From assembly GCA_036346205.1 (NCBI GenBank), contig JARFJB010002196.1, positions 145,001 through 209,000 of the forward strand: a DNA stretch of 64,000 nucleotides, written 5' to 3'. Positions 46,098-57,574 of this stretch are shown in pieces (the stretch's first letter is position 1; each line of letters begins with the position of its first letter). The notes beneath the pieces are model-generated. The model did no database searches, was not told where the DNA came from, and saw nothing but the letters and a program-made list of their open reading frames with translations. The translations under genes were made by a program, and so were the position numbers. This stretch comes from Vesta saturnalis. Its lineage: Eukaryota > Arthropoda > Insecta > Coleoptera > Lampyridae.

Positions 46098-47302
46098 GTA
46101 TCTGGTGTGTAAATAAGTTTTATGGCGTTCATTCGCCAATATACAGTGTGTCCGAGATTCAGCATGCATGTATTGCTATATTCGTTAATATTGAAGATAG
46201 AATGTCGGTTAAATGGGGAAAGTTTTAGAGAATTTTATGGCTATCATCATGGTAAAGTCAGATTTGAAGTAACTTTTTTTGTTTTTGAAATAATTGAAGG
46301 AAACAAAAATTATGCGTTTTCTACTACCCCCTGTAGCTCTTTTATTTGAAGTCTGACAACATTTTGATTTGTACATTATTATGACACTTTATTGTTTTTC
46401 ATATGGACGCCATCTTGGATTTTTACATTATCGAATAGTATTTTTCATCACCTTTTCAGCGATGTATCACATGATACGAGAATTTACTTCCAACTATCAA
46501 AAATTTAAACCCTTGCTAATTTATCTGTTTTTACTTACAAAATTTAATACATTTCTAACTTTTGTTTTTGGACGCTATTTGGATTTTTACATTATCGAAT
46601 AGTGGATTTTAACACCTCTTCTACAATGTATTACATGATATGAAAATGTAGAAAATGTGTGGAGTGTAGAGGGGGACATATCGAGCATGTTTTATGATAG
46701 TTACTATTATCGGTTTTGTTTTTATTTTAGTTATTAGAAATTACAATAATTAGGAATCTAATTGTATAAATTTTTCATTTATTAATCCATGCCTTCTCAA
46801 GGCCTACTATTTCAATTTTATATTTTTTAAATTTTTGATAGTTGGAAGTAAATTCTCGTATCATGTGATACATCGCTGAAAAGGTGATAAAAAATACTAT
46901 TCGATAATGTAAAAATCCAAGATGGCGTCCATATGAAAAACAATAGTTAGTGTATGTATTTCAAAAACAAATGACTGTAGATAAATTTTGGTACTTTTTT
47001 TAAAAGTGTCATAATAATGTACAAATCAAAATGTTGTCAGACTTCAAATAAAAGAGCTACAGGGGGTAGTAGAAAATGCACAATTTTTGTTTTCTTCAAT
47101 TATTTCAAAAACAAAAAAGTTACTTCAAATCTGACTTTACCATGATGATAGCCATAAAATTCTCTAAAACTTTCCCCATTTAACCGACATTCTATCTTCA
47201 ATATTAACGAATATAGCAATACATGCATGCTGAATCTCGGACACACTGTATAAAGGCGAATTCACGCCATAAAACATAAGTTTACACACTAGACACAAAA
47301 AT
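46098..47302. mobile_element. Long palindromic element F
   Basis: Two arms of about 500 bases mirror each other (46098-46640 against about 46790-47302), with a loop of roughly 150 bases. Within the arms, TA-flanked ends CAGTGTGTCCGAGATTCAGC lie at 46145 and, inverted, near 47249. Pairing continues about 45 bases further out (TTTTATGGCGTTCATTCGCC against GGCGAATTCACGCCATAAAA). The left arm also contains a direct partial duplication around TTTTTACATTATCGAATAGT (46421-46440 and 46585-46604). There is no coding capacity; it is a non-autonomous foldback or MITE-like element. Confidence 0.8.
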
Positions 47303-47945
47303 AACTAATTTAAACCCTAGTTACGCAATATTTATCTGTCAATTTGCATCATTGTAACACGATCATTAACACAGGTACTTTCCTTTTGTCTGTCTAATCT
47401 CCTTAGAAGTATAATTACACTACCTGACCTCTGTGGCCCGGGGCGTTTAGGGAACTTTCGTTGGTAAGAATTTTGTAAATAAAATGGATATTAAAAAACT
47501 TTTGACCAGGATTACAGTTACAATTTAACACTTGGAAAAGATTGCTAAACGACACATCGTTCTTAAACACTGTAGAATTTGTCCGTAGAATTTTATTTTC
47601 GGAAATTGACTGTCGTTTGGAAAATATCACTTAAAATAGATCAAAGATAAAATTAATTTTTTGTTACCCAAAATTTTTTTTTTTTCAAACAAAATACTAA
47701 GGCAAAATTTGATCATGGTAAGGAATATATTCCTGAGCTTAAAATTTTTTCAAATTCAATTTTAGAGCTGTAATCCTGGTCAAAAGATTGCACTTTTTCC
47801 AATTGTATGGTGTGTTGCCTAACCTATGTATAGAGACGCCTTAACACTTAAGTCTTAGCTTTTCGAATAACTTGTTCTAAGTGCTCTCCATTACTTTGGA
47901 CGCACAGTTCGTATTGTTTTGCATATTTGTGGTCATATTTGAAAA
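47303..47945. other. AT-rich spacer with a 19-bp inverted repeat
   Basis: CTTTTGACCAGGATTACAG at 47499-47517 has an exact inverted copy at 47768-47786. The intervening 250 bases encode nothing recognisable. Confidence 0.6.
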
Positions 47946-47949
47946 TAGA

Positions 47950-48780
47950 GGCTGTTACATCTGCCGTATCGCTTGTGTTTTATTGTAGACATCTGGAAAA
48001 TTCATAATTTCAGCATACCCCAAACAAATGCATCCAATGATGTTAAGTCCGGAAAGTGAAATGGAAAAGAAAAATCGGTTAAATGTGAAATCACATTGTT
48101 TACAAACGTCTCCCGCAGAAGATTCTTGTAGCCTGTGCTGTGTGGTACAGGCCGCTTGATTAACAGTTTCTGGACGTCCGTTTTCCTCAATGCACCAGGC
48201 GGTCACTTTTTCACTATGCAGCGGTATTTCTTGCACCTCTTCTGGTCCTTGGAAACCTAATAACCTATTTACGTGACCCGACAAACGAAAATGAAAGGAA
48301 AAGGAAAAGGCCACGTATTTCATTCCCTCACCAAGGGGGAGGGCGAGCTGCTCGAGCTTTCCGAGCTCCTTCAGCCACAATCATGGATTCCCAGCATACA
48401 CACATACATTACGTATATATGCATGGTGGGATTAAGGATGGGTGTGGTCAGGATAGGATCGGTAGGAACGGAGTTAGGGTTCTGAGGGGGAAAATACTAC
48501 CCCAGCATTCGCCTAAGCAGCCGCACATGGTGTGCATATACGCAGTGACCATGCCGCTACGTGTGTATGAGGAAAACCCCCTGAAAACACCTCATACAAG
48601 GTAGACGGTAACGGAATCGAACCCATTACCTCCCGAATGCTAAGCAGGTTGTGTCACCACTACGCTACCAGCGAAAATGACATTCGTCATTTGCAATTAT
48701 TCAGTTGTCGCATTTTAGCAAACGACGCAAATTTCACTTATCTTATTGGACCATTGCTTGTTGCAGTATTTTTAGGTATT
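47950..48780 (-). pseudogene. Mariner-type transposase split by a SINE
   Basis: Upstream of the SINE the minus strand ends IIANDEC. Directly after it come HF and RLSGHVNR, so the first catalytic motif (DEAHF type) is cut by the insertion. Downstream are EEVQEIPLHSEKVTAWC, PHSTGYKNLLRETFVNNVIS and the third motif FPDLTSLDAFVWGMLK (normally SPDLTPLDFFLWG) at about 48020. These are IS630/Tc1/mariner-type DDE_3 signatures with the HSEKVTVWC subtype. A frameshift separates the HSEKV part from the C-terminal part. No terminal repeats were found. Confidence 0.75.
48295..48671 (-). mobile_element. SINE copy 1, full length, tRNA-derived
   Basis: The head on the minus strand, CTGGTAGCGTAGTGGTGACA, contains A box TAGCGTAGTGG (48657-48667). 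B box GGTTCGATTCC follows (48613-48623). These are standard RNA polymerase III promoter elements at tRNA spacing. A unique body of about 250 bases follows, then a tail GGAATGAAATACGTGGCC and a C/T-rich end (CCTTTTCC). The 9-base target duplication TCATTTTCG occupies 48672-48680 and 48286-48294. Length is 377 bases. Copies 2 and 3 confirm a dispersed family. Confidence 0.88.
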
Positions 48781-49535
48781 CAACTTTTACGTTTCAATTG
48801 ATAAAATATTAAAACATTTCTTTATTAGTAACTGCTATAATTTTAAGCTCGGTAATCAGTTTTCATAACCTTTTATAAAAGATGAGAATACATAATGTTT
48901 TACAATTTGTTGTATAATATAATAAATATATTGATGTTATATGGTCGAGCTGCGAAAACTCTACTAGAGTTACAATTATTTCATAATTCAAAAAGATCCG
49001 GTGTTAATGTAAGTCATAAGTCAAGGCTTTTGCATATTATAGGTCAGATATTTAATTAAAATATATAAAATACAACACTGTATGATACTGCAAAAACCCA
49101 TTGCTGATAGTTAAAATAATTCCTAATTCATGAATATTACTATTTTGTAACACAAACATGTTTGAAAAGATTAATCTCCTATTAAAAAAATTAAGCACAT
49201 TTTAAAATATTTTTTTAAATAAAATTTGATAAGAGTGCATATTAATTTGAATATGTTTAAGCCTTTTTAGTAACTCTCAGTAACAATTACTTACATAAAA
49301 GGGTTTAAAAATAACCCTTAAAGAGTTGTGAAAAAGTGCCTAATTCATAGATCTCTCAAATTAGATTATAACCAACACTGAAAATGTGTCACAGAAAATA
49401 ACACAATGTTAACAAATTGTGGCGTTAATCGCCTGCACCTATACCCCAACTTTCATCTTCATCTGAACTATCAGTAAAGCGCCGCAAACTTTACAGGTGC
49501 CCCGAAAATGTAACTAATTTCTTAAACAAACTAAC
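48781..49535. other. AT-rich spacer, nothing recognised
   Basis: No gene, RNA or repeat is supportable here. Confidence 0.5.
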
Positions 49536-49536
49536 T

Positions 49537-51111
49537 CAACCAATCATAACGCTATTTCACATTGTACACTCCTGGGTACAACAACAATTTCAGCTATTGT
49601 TCTTTTACGAGCTCGTTTATTCCCAAACCGTCGCTTCAGGACGCTTATTGCGTAATAAAAAACCATTTTTGGTAAGTAACTCGATAAACTTTATGATAAT
49701 TTTTAATTTTCTCAAAAAATGTTATTTTATAATTATTTCGTTAGTATTTATTTATACGTTGTTTTAAGTCAAACACTTTTTGATTTGTTGCAGCAGTACA
49801 GAATTATGAGTGCGAGTAGAAAGGTCATTTACTCCGAATCACGTCGTAAAATTCGGAACGTTTTATAATTTTTTGATCAGCAAAAAAGATCGAGTTTTCC
49901 TTTAGAAAAGGCAACTGTGCTGACGGCAGCAGCTATAGGAAGGTCTGTAACTTTTATGAAAACTATTCGCAATGAAGCAGAAGTAGCAGGAGTAAAGTAG
50001 AATTAAAGTTGAACAGTGTTTTTTGAGAAGAACGGTGCAGTTATACGGTTGATCATAAGGTACCTACTGGTCACCTGCTAGATAATAAAATTCAAGAGAA
50101 GATAGACTATTCTGGCAGACGTGAAACCTTATGTAAGCGTTTACAAAAACTTTTAATGAAGAGAAGTGATATGGTAGTCAGGAGGTCTCGTTATCTGAGG
50201 AGAGAAAATAAAACGGCAAGCTAGGTGCTATTTTGTATTTTGATGAAACTTACATCATCCGACACCCGGTGTGAATAAATGTTGGCAAGTCATATTATAG
50301 TTCACGCTGAATTCGTTTCAAATGCAATCTTGATTTTTACATCACAAGCAAATCAGGAATTTAGCATAATGATATGAATCATATAAATTCTATCCAAAAA
50401 TTCAATTATTGTGATGGATAATGATTTGTTCGACAGCGTTCAAATAAATACACCATCGTCAATAATTAATCGTACAGAAGAGATCAGAGCTTGGTTAGAA
50501 GCAAATAACATTTCGACAACCGATGAAAGGCAGAGTTATAGATGTTTGTATGGCAATTCACCCGCATTAAATCTTATTCTGTTGACGAGTTAGTGATAAT
50601 GGGCATTCTGTTTTACGTCTACCACCTTATCATTGTGATTTAAACCCAATCGAACTAATATGGAGTACGATGAAAAGAAAAGTGGCAATGATTAATGTGC
50701 AATTTGTAATTTAGTGAGAAAAGCATTTTCAAAAATAACGCAACAGGAATGGAAAAAGCGCTGCACTCGTGTGAAGAAGTTAGAAGAAGAAATGAGAAAA
50801 GAGACTAATAGTCGACATAAATACTAACGTAATGATTAAATAATTATTAAGTAACACATGTTTTGAGGCGGAATTGAGCAAAAACAACCTTATTATTATA
50901 ATATTTATCGAGGTACTTACCAGAAATAGATTTTTATTACGCAATGAGCGTCTTGAAAAAGATGATTTGGTAATAAACAAGCAGTAAAACAGGATAAAAG
51001 TGATAAAACCAAAACATAAAGCAAAACAAGAGTGCGTAGAAGAAGAATGTTTGAAATTGTTTTTTTAACCAGGAGTGGTACAATGGATATTATAGCGTTG
51101 TGATTGGTTGC
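49537..51111 (+). mobile_element. Element E: Tc1/mariner-type transposon with ~160-bp inverted repeats
   Basis: The left end CAACCAATCATAACGCTATT is mirrored at the right end (minus, CAACCAATCACAACGCTATA). Pairing continues through CATTGTAC..ACTCCTGG and TTGCGTAATAAAAA to roughly 49690 and 50895. A transposase remnant lies between. I could not fix the exact boundary or the TA duplication. Confidence 0.7.
49806..50825 (+). pseudogene. Element E transposase, decayed (DDE_3 type)
   Basis: The start ATG at 49806 begins MSASRKVIYSESRRKIRNVL. A helix-turn-helix region (EKATVLTAAAIGRSVTFMKT) follows. The first catalytic motif is YFDETYII (about 50237), the second VMDNDLFDSVQI (about 50410) and the third LPPYHCDLNPIELIWSTMKR (about 50617). 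This is the LPPYHCDLNPIE subgroup, distinct from elements A-C. Several stops (49867, near 50000, 50270) and shifts make it inactive. Confidence 0.8.
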
Positions 51112-52421
51112 ACAAGAGTACATGCTATTAACATCTGAACTTCAGTGCTAAAATCGTGAAGCATAGGAATCGATCGCGACATTCGACCCATGATCAGTAT
51201 TTTGTAATATGTGTGAATTATGGTTCAGATTTCCATTTGAATAAATATCTATCTCTTAATATTTTATTGTTTTTGGCATAGTCTCCGAGTTAAAAACCAA
51301 AGAAGTACATGAATTTAAGATGGTGGCGAAGTTTTCACCATGTTCCTCGTTGATGAAACGGTGGGCATTTTTAGTATGTTATTTAGGATACTAAAAGCTA
51401 CTACATTTCTCTAGTCACAGCTTTAAACAAGCTAGTTTCACATTTAACATTGGAATTCTGTATTCTAATTGCACTGTACTAAAGTGTGGTGAACTTTTTT
51501 ATACATAATTGAGCACATTCTATAGAAGGTTTGTACTGAATTTGTCTTTCGTTTTTCTCACTTTTAGTTTGTAGTTTCACGAAAATTTGCCTTTCGACAA
51601 ATGTTGTGTTAGTGCATGGTATTTTTAATCAAAAGGAAACTGTTTGCATTAAATTTTCTGTTCTATTAAGTTTATTCTTTCACATAAATGTGATTTATTA
51701 CCATGAAGTAGCAGTTAATCATTTTTTCATTGCATTAATGTTTCTATCGATATTGAAGTTCACTGTTAAAGATAAGATCTAGAATAGAATGAACACCGTA
51801 GACGTGTAAATTGATTTTAAAATTTGAATTTTTGCAGCATATACACTGTCTCCAATAAAGTGACACAGAAAAATCGATGGTGTGATTTTTTGTTTTTGAT
51901 ATATTTGAAAAAATTTAATTTTTGAAATTTCTATTTAATTTTTTTCTGGCTTTATTATAAATTCTAGAGCAAAAATACAAACACTTCTTCATGGCAACTT
52001 GTTACGGGATTTAACATGTCATAGTTAGTTTTTAAATCGGACGTTTCCTATTTTGATAGCCATCTTCAATTTATTTTTTTAAATACGGTCCTGATATTTT
52101 GTAAACTGATTTTAAAAGATTTTTTTATTACAAATTCAGCTATGTATCACATTTGATGGTCTGGTCGCGTTTTGAACCTTTTATGGGCCATCACGAAATT
52201 TTTCAAATAAGTTTATTTAGTTAACTTTCCTTTATATTTTATAAAATAAGGAAAAGTACTAAAATAAAATATTGTTAATTATGCAACTACATAGAAAACT
52301 AAATGCTTGTAAAGTTAACATTAAGTTACCTATTTAAATGATCAATTGATCATTATCAAACACAAAATACATTTGATTGATTTGTCCAAGCTGATAGAGT
52401 TTTTCATGATTCTCCAAAGAT

Positions 52422-52424
<3 letters not shown>

Positions 52425-52465
<41 letters not shown>
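52425..52465. repeat. TA microsatellite in element C
   Basis: About 20 TA units between the left arm and the transposase. Confidence 0.95.
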
Positions 52466-52470
<5 letters not shown>

Positions 52471-52644
52471 TATGTGATGTTCTAAAAAGAATAAATAAAA
52501 ACAGATGGCTTTGAAAAATAAAATAGGCGGCTTTGAAGTAAGTCAGTATCTATCATAATTTTGTATTGAACAATTTTGTATTTAGCTGGTATTAGTATTT
52601 AACTCTGAATTAGTTAATTTGTGGTAGTTATTTAAAAAAAAATC

Positions 52645-53669
52645 TTGGCGCAATTTTCAAACGTAGAAAAATATGATAATCTATCGTGTTACATCCTACT
52701 ATGCCAACGAAATTTCAAAGAAACGGAACGCATGTGTTTAAACAAATATCCAGAGAGACAACATCCTCATAAAACCTCATTTAGGAACTTGTCAGTCAAT
52801 TTCAGAGAACATGGTGCATTTATAAAGCCCGTAAATGTCCGTAAAAAACCTAGCAATGGAGAAAAAGCAAACAATGTTTTATTAGCTGTTTCCGAAATCC
52901 AGAAATTTCTACACGAGGCATTGAACAAACAATTGAAGTAGCCTATTCTACTGCTCATTTTATTTTACAAAAAGAAAAAAATACGTCCATTTAAATTTAG
53001 AATTTGTCAGGGACTTCGACCAGGGGATTCAGCAAGGCGCAGAGTGTTCTGTGAATGGTATACCAGGCAATGTGCAGATAATGAGCAATTTCCATATCAT
53101 TTGGTTGGAGGTGACCAATAACGGAATTTTCAATATTGGGCGAAAGAAAATCCTAGAATTCATAAAGTGCACAGACATAAACACCGTTTTGGTTTCAATA
53201 TGTGGGCTTCAATATTCGGAATGCGAATAATAGGTCCATTTTTTTATAACGGATCTTTAAATTCTGAACGTTACCATAATTTATTAGAAAATGAAGCAGA
53301 AACAACTTTTACCTGATTTAACTCAAGCTGATATTGACGATTATTGGTTTTTACAAGACGGTGCTCCGGCACATATTCCAGAGCCGTTCAGGAATATTTC
53401 CAGCAAGATGGATTGGAACATACTCGAGAGTAAGATGACCAGCGCTATTCCCCGATGTTCCTATTGACTTTTTTCTCTGGGGATATGTCAAAAATTATAT
53501 TTACCGACACAATATTGAAAATGACAATCAATTGCGGAACTTAGTTCTCGAAGCATTTGAAAGTATTACGCCTCAAATGCTTCACAATGTTTTGAATTCA
53601 ACTGTGAGACGGTGTTATTTGTGTTTGGACAATAATGGAGAACTTTTTGAACAACTATTCTTACTTTAA
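52645..53669 (+). pseudogene. Element C transposase (HTH DUF4817-like plus DDE_3)
   Basis: The N-terminus reads AQFSNVEKYDN, typical of this family's start MAQF, but the initiation codon is TTG at 52645. A helix-turn-helix with RQHPHKTSFRNL follows. In the nuclease, HLVGGDQ replaces the usual DE-A-F motif and part of the VN.HN segment after it is deleted. The second motif WFLQDGAPAHI is intact (about 53345), and the third (SPDLTPLDFF type) is scrambled around 53430-53470, followed by FFLWGY. The end RRCYLCLDNNGELFEQLFLL reaches TAA 53667-53669. Stops and shifts lie near 52938, 53120, 53315 and 53400-53460. Family length is about 340 codons. Confidence 0.85.
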
Positions 53670-54256
53670 TTTACAATAAAAACAAAAGGAATTAGTAGTT
53701 TTTCCTTTTACCGTCAATTTGTTGATATTAACTTCTAATATTAAGCAACTTTATTATGGTGTGTGTAATACGGGAAAGTTACTGCATCAACTTCTTGAAA
53801 ATGCAGGCTTGTATTCATAAATTTTGTGGTCATGGTCCATAAAAGGTTCAAAACGCCAGACCATCAACTGTGATACATTGTTGAATTTGTAATAAAAAAA
53901 CCTTCCAAAATCAGTTTTCAAAATATCAGGACCGTATTAAAAAAAATAAATTGATGATGGCTATAAAAATAGGAAACATTCAATTGAAAAGCTGGCTATA
54001 CCATGTTAAAGCCCGTAACAAGTTGCCATGAAGAAGTGTTTGTATTTTTGCTTTAGCATTTATAATAAAGCCAGAAAAAAATTAAATAGAAATTTCAAAA
54101 ATTCAATTTTTTTCAGATATCTCAAAAAAAAAATTACACCCTTGTGTCATTTTATAGGCCCCTAATTACACAACTTTTTTCCCATTTAACTGGTGTTGTA
54201 TCTATTACCATTTCCGAGATCCCCATAGCGAGAATCCTTATCTTTGACACAGTGTA

Positions 54257-55213
54257 TAGTACACAACAAACTTTCGAGTGTTTGTTGTTCTAGATTTAGA
54301 AACATCGATTGTTGTGTTATAAAGAGTCGAGCACTTTAATGTACTGAAAAAAAAATTTCTTCACTACTTTCAAAAATTCAAAATGTTTTGCAATACTTTT
54401 GAAACATTTCTTATAATAAAAATGAAATATAATTTTTGCAAAACTTTTCGATGTAATATAACTATTTTCAATATGACGCTTCTCTTCTAAAAGTTAGTTT
54501 TACGAGGAAACTCTTTTCAAGACAATATATTAGTAGCAGTTCTTGTTGTTATTCTAGCATATAAAATAGCTTTGGTTATACGAGTAGGGCGAAACTCCCA
54601 CATGTGCCTTTACGTAATTCTAAATGTGATAGCGTGGGTTTGAGCTTTTTGCGTGTTTTACAATTTCGTCTTTAAATTTAAATGAACATCTTTCAGTTGT
54701 GCTTTAATTAAGGTTTTAACGAGGTGTCGAATTTTTTATTCTCTTTTTTAGATTGGAATTCTTACAATGTTGAGCTTTATACATAAAACCGTTGAATATT
54801 GGGACGCTACAATTTATCGATTCAAGTTATTTTTATACAACTAAATCTTTTAGAAGTATCTTAAAATTGGTTGATCAAGTAAGTTCGAAGCAAAACAAGT
54901 ATGTTTCAATATTCCGACAATTATAGTACATTAATTCAAATAAGTAGACACCTTTGTTATTGACATTTACCAATTTTTGTATCTTGAGAATAATGCGGTG
55001 TTAATGGCACTTTTTCAAATTATCGGTCGTTCTTGTGATTACTCCTAAATGACTTAAGATATGAAGAGTTTATATTATGGTTAGACTCCCAAGGCCAAAA
55101 TAATTTTGTATAGCTACTCATACATCACACACGATTATATTAACCCCCAATTAGAAAAGGGGCCAATATCCAAGAGTATTTTCAATTTCTCCGCTGGAAC
55201 ACAAGTATGCAAT

Positions 55214-55273
<60 letters not shown>

Positions 55274-56848
55274 TATTTAAAGTCAATGTGGAGCCCGTAC
55301 GACATGTTAACAGTACGCTCTCAAGCCTGAAAAAACGTTATGAAGCCCTGCTGCGGGCTTTCTAAGGTACCCATGTTGTGTCATCAAAATATGGTTGTAC
55401 ATATGACAAAACGCGTAAATACGAATTTTAGGGTGGGCTCATAATATACCTTTTATATGTGCAGTATATACAGATTGGTTCTTGTCGTCACGCTGCTGAG
55501 GTCGCTTTTATATACAGCTTGTTTGAATATACTAACGTGACTTAGTGTAGCCGAAGTAGTGGCAGTTATGTTCGGGCTCTTTAAAGGCTACTTCGTATAT
55601 ACCAAATGTAATTGTGATGCAATAAAATTTAGATAACAATTATTTTGAAACCAGTTACTGTGAAATAATATAAGAATATTGAAAATTCCACACAAATTTA
55701 AAGATATGTGTCTACCTGCGTAAGACGATTAAACAAAAGACGTTTGTTTAATGCTTGAATTATTTCGATTGTGTAGGATTGGGGGAATATTTAATTATTC
55801 ACAAAACTAATATACAAAATAGGAAACTAGTATCAGATTTTTGGGATTATTTTTTTTCAGTTTGAGTGCACAAAAACAAACAATATTAAATATTAAACTA
55901 ATTCTTACTTTGTATCTTCACTTACATGTGAGAGAAGTTCCACGTAAATGCTACATTTTATATCGTAGTTGTCAAGATTTCAATTTTAACGTTAAAATTC
56001 AATTTTGCGTGAATTACTAATATTGTATGTACCCAATAATTTTTGGCTTTAAGGTTAAAATAATGTGGAATTTATGTTCAATTAGCTTTAACAATCACGA
56101 CAACACATAAATGGTTACTATTGGCTTAATTTTAATAAGAAATCGTTATTTACGAATAGTATATATTATTGTAACACCTGTGTAGGTATAATATGTCTTT
56201 CTACTACAGATTACAGATTTTTACTATTTTTGTTGTTGAAGGTTACAAATTTAAAAGTATTTGCACTAGCTTTACCGCTACATTTACAATTAATGTTATC
56301 CGCGGATTCGTCAACTACTTGGCCTGGTATTGTTAACGCAGACTTTATTTAAAATTGCATTAAATAGTATTACAACTTAAACATAAACATTTACCCAATT
56401 TACAGTGTCTAAAAATCGCCCATAATGGCTAAAGTCGGCCTTGTATGTTTATATTTAAAATATTCTTGTTACGGTTCTACACCATTACTTGTAAATTCAT
56501 ATTTTGTAACAATTTCTTGGTATATTATTAAAACATTTTTAAATTTTTATAAAACATTTAAGTACAGTCCTGGTTTTAAAAAATTGAAATGCATTGGATT
56601 ATATAAGCACCCATGCGTCTATTTCTCTAATATGAAGTCTCCACTCGTAGTAGGTCAGACAATATTGGATGTCACTCCTAACCAAGCCGCCCCGTACTTT
56701 ATCCCTACAAATACTGAAATTATAAAAAATGTGAGCTTCATATTTCTTCAAGAAATTTGGAGCTCGTATGGTTAAAAACAGCGGATACGTTCCATTACCC
56801 TCCACTTTCCTTTAACCCCTAATTTCACACCCCTACAAAAAATGTCCA
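54257..56848. other. AT-rich spacer with TA microsatellite
   Basis: A (TA)n run lies at 55217-55269. A 116-codon open frame at 56425-56775 (plus) starts MAKVGLVCLYLKYSC. It has no family resemblance I can see and no coding bias I can judge, so I do not call it a gene. Confidence 0.5.
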
Positions 56849-57574
56849 AAGGTACACTGGAGAACGTACAGGCACATAGAGCAAGTCTAGCTACGCCGCT
56901 CTAGCTAGACTGAGTGGGTGTACACTGTAGAGTAATTTTTCCTAGGTAGAGCATTCATAGAGCGGAGATAGAGAAATCTAGCTAATAGCACTCTCTGAAT
57001 CTGTGTACACTGTCAAACGCAAATGCACTACGTAGAGCAGTGCTAGAAATTTACGAGAGCAGTGTGGTTTAGGTTTTTTGCGCTGTGTTGTGAAGTTAAC
57101 ATGTCTTCAAGAGAGCGTTTAGCAGCTGGGGTGATTGTGCGTGCCTTGTTATTAAAAAAGAAAATTATGAAGACGAAAACAAGGTTGTGGGTGCGGAATT
57201 CAAAAAGAGAATACGAGGGAATGCACGCTAAATTATTGCAAGAGTTATTAATGTTATTGTTTTTTCGCAACTACACACAAATTCAGCCATATTGAAACAC
57301 TATAAACACAGATATAGTAAATAAGACAAAAAAAACAAATAATCAAAACAATCCACCACTGACTCTATGTAGAGCACTTTTCAATATTCAATCTGACTGG
57401 TCTACCTAGGGTACCCAAACACTGTGTACACCGTAGTCGGCCATCTTGAGGTAGAGCTTACAGCGGTCTCCGCTAGGGTTCTTTAGCACCTGTGTACACT
57501 GGAGAGCAGCTTAGAGCGCCCTACCTAGAGCTACTCTACGCTCTAGCTAGGGAAAAAGCTCTCCAGTGTACACC
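56849..57574. mobile_element. Miniature PIF/Harbinger-type element
   Basis: The right end read inward is GGTGTACACTGGAGAGC. The left end is GGTACACTGGAGAACG, lacking two bases. Subterminal regions on both sides are packed with TAGAGC / GCTCTA and CTAGCTAG / CCTAGG motifs. The interior at 57101 encodes a short piece resembling the start of a Harbinger transposase. At about 726 bases this is an internally deleted, non-autonomous derivative. The 3-bp target duplication was not resolved. Confidence 0.7.
57101..57294 (+). pseudogene. Residual Harbinger transposase 5' end
   Basis: ATG 57101 begins MSSRERLAAGVIVRALLLKK, then TRLWVRNSKREYEGMHAKLLQELL. The WVR..(6-8)..G..LLQEL pattern is like the N-terminal start of PIF/Harbinger transposases (WVRPW..R...G.Y..LLQEL). 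It is followed by short unrelated sequence and a stop, so the nuclease domain is absent. Confidence 0.5.

Larger units (their letters stand above)
51844..54254 (+). mobile_element. Element C: mariner-type transposon with ~350-450-bp inverted repeats
   Basis: Ends are CACTGTCTCC at the left and the complement of CACTGTGTCAAAG at the right, flanked by TA (51842-51843, 54255-54256). The arms match from about 51860 to 52205 and from about 53810 to 54180. The right arm holds about 90 extra bases close to its tip, which the left arm seems to have lost. A transposase gene lies between, and a (TA)n run sits at 52425-52465. Confidence 0.85.

Noticed and set aside
56425..56775. 116-codon plus-strand frame starting MAKVGLVCLY
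   Set aside because: No family resemblance, no supporting splice or polyadenylation context; could be chance.
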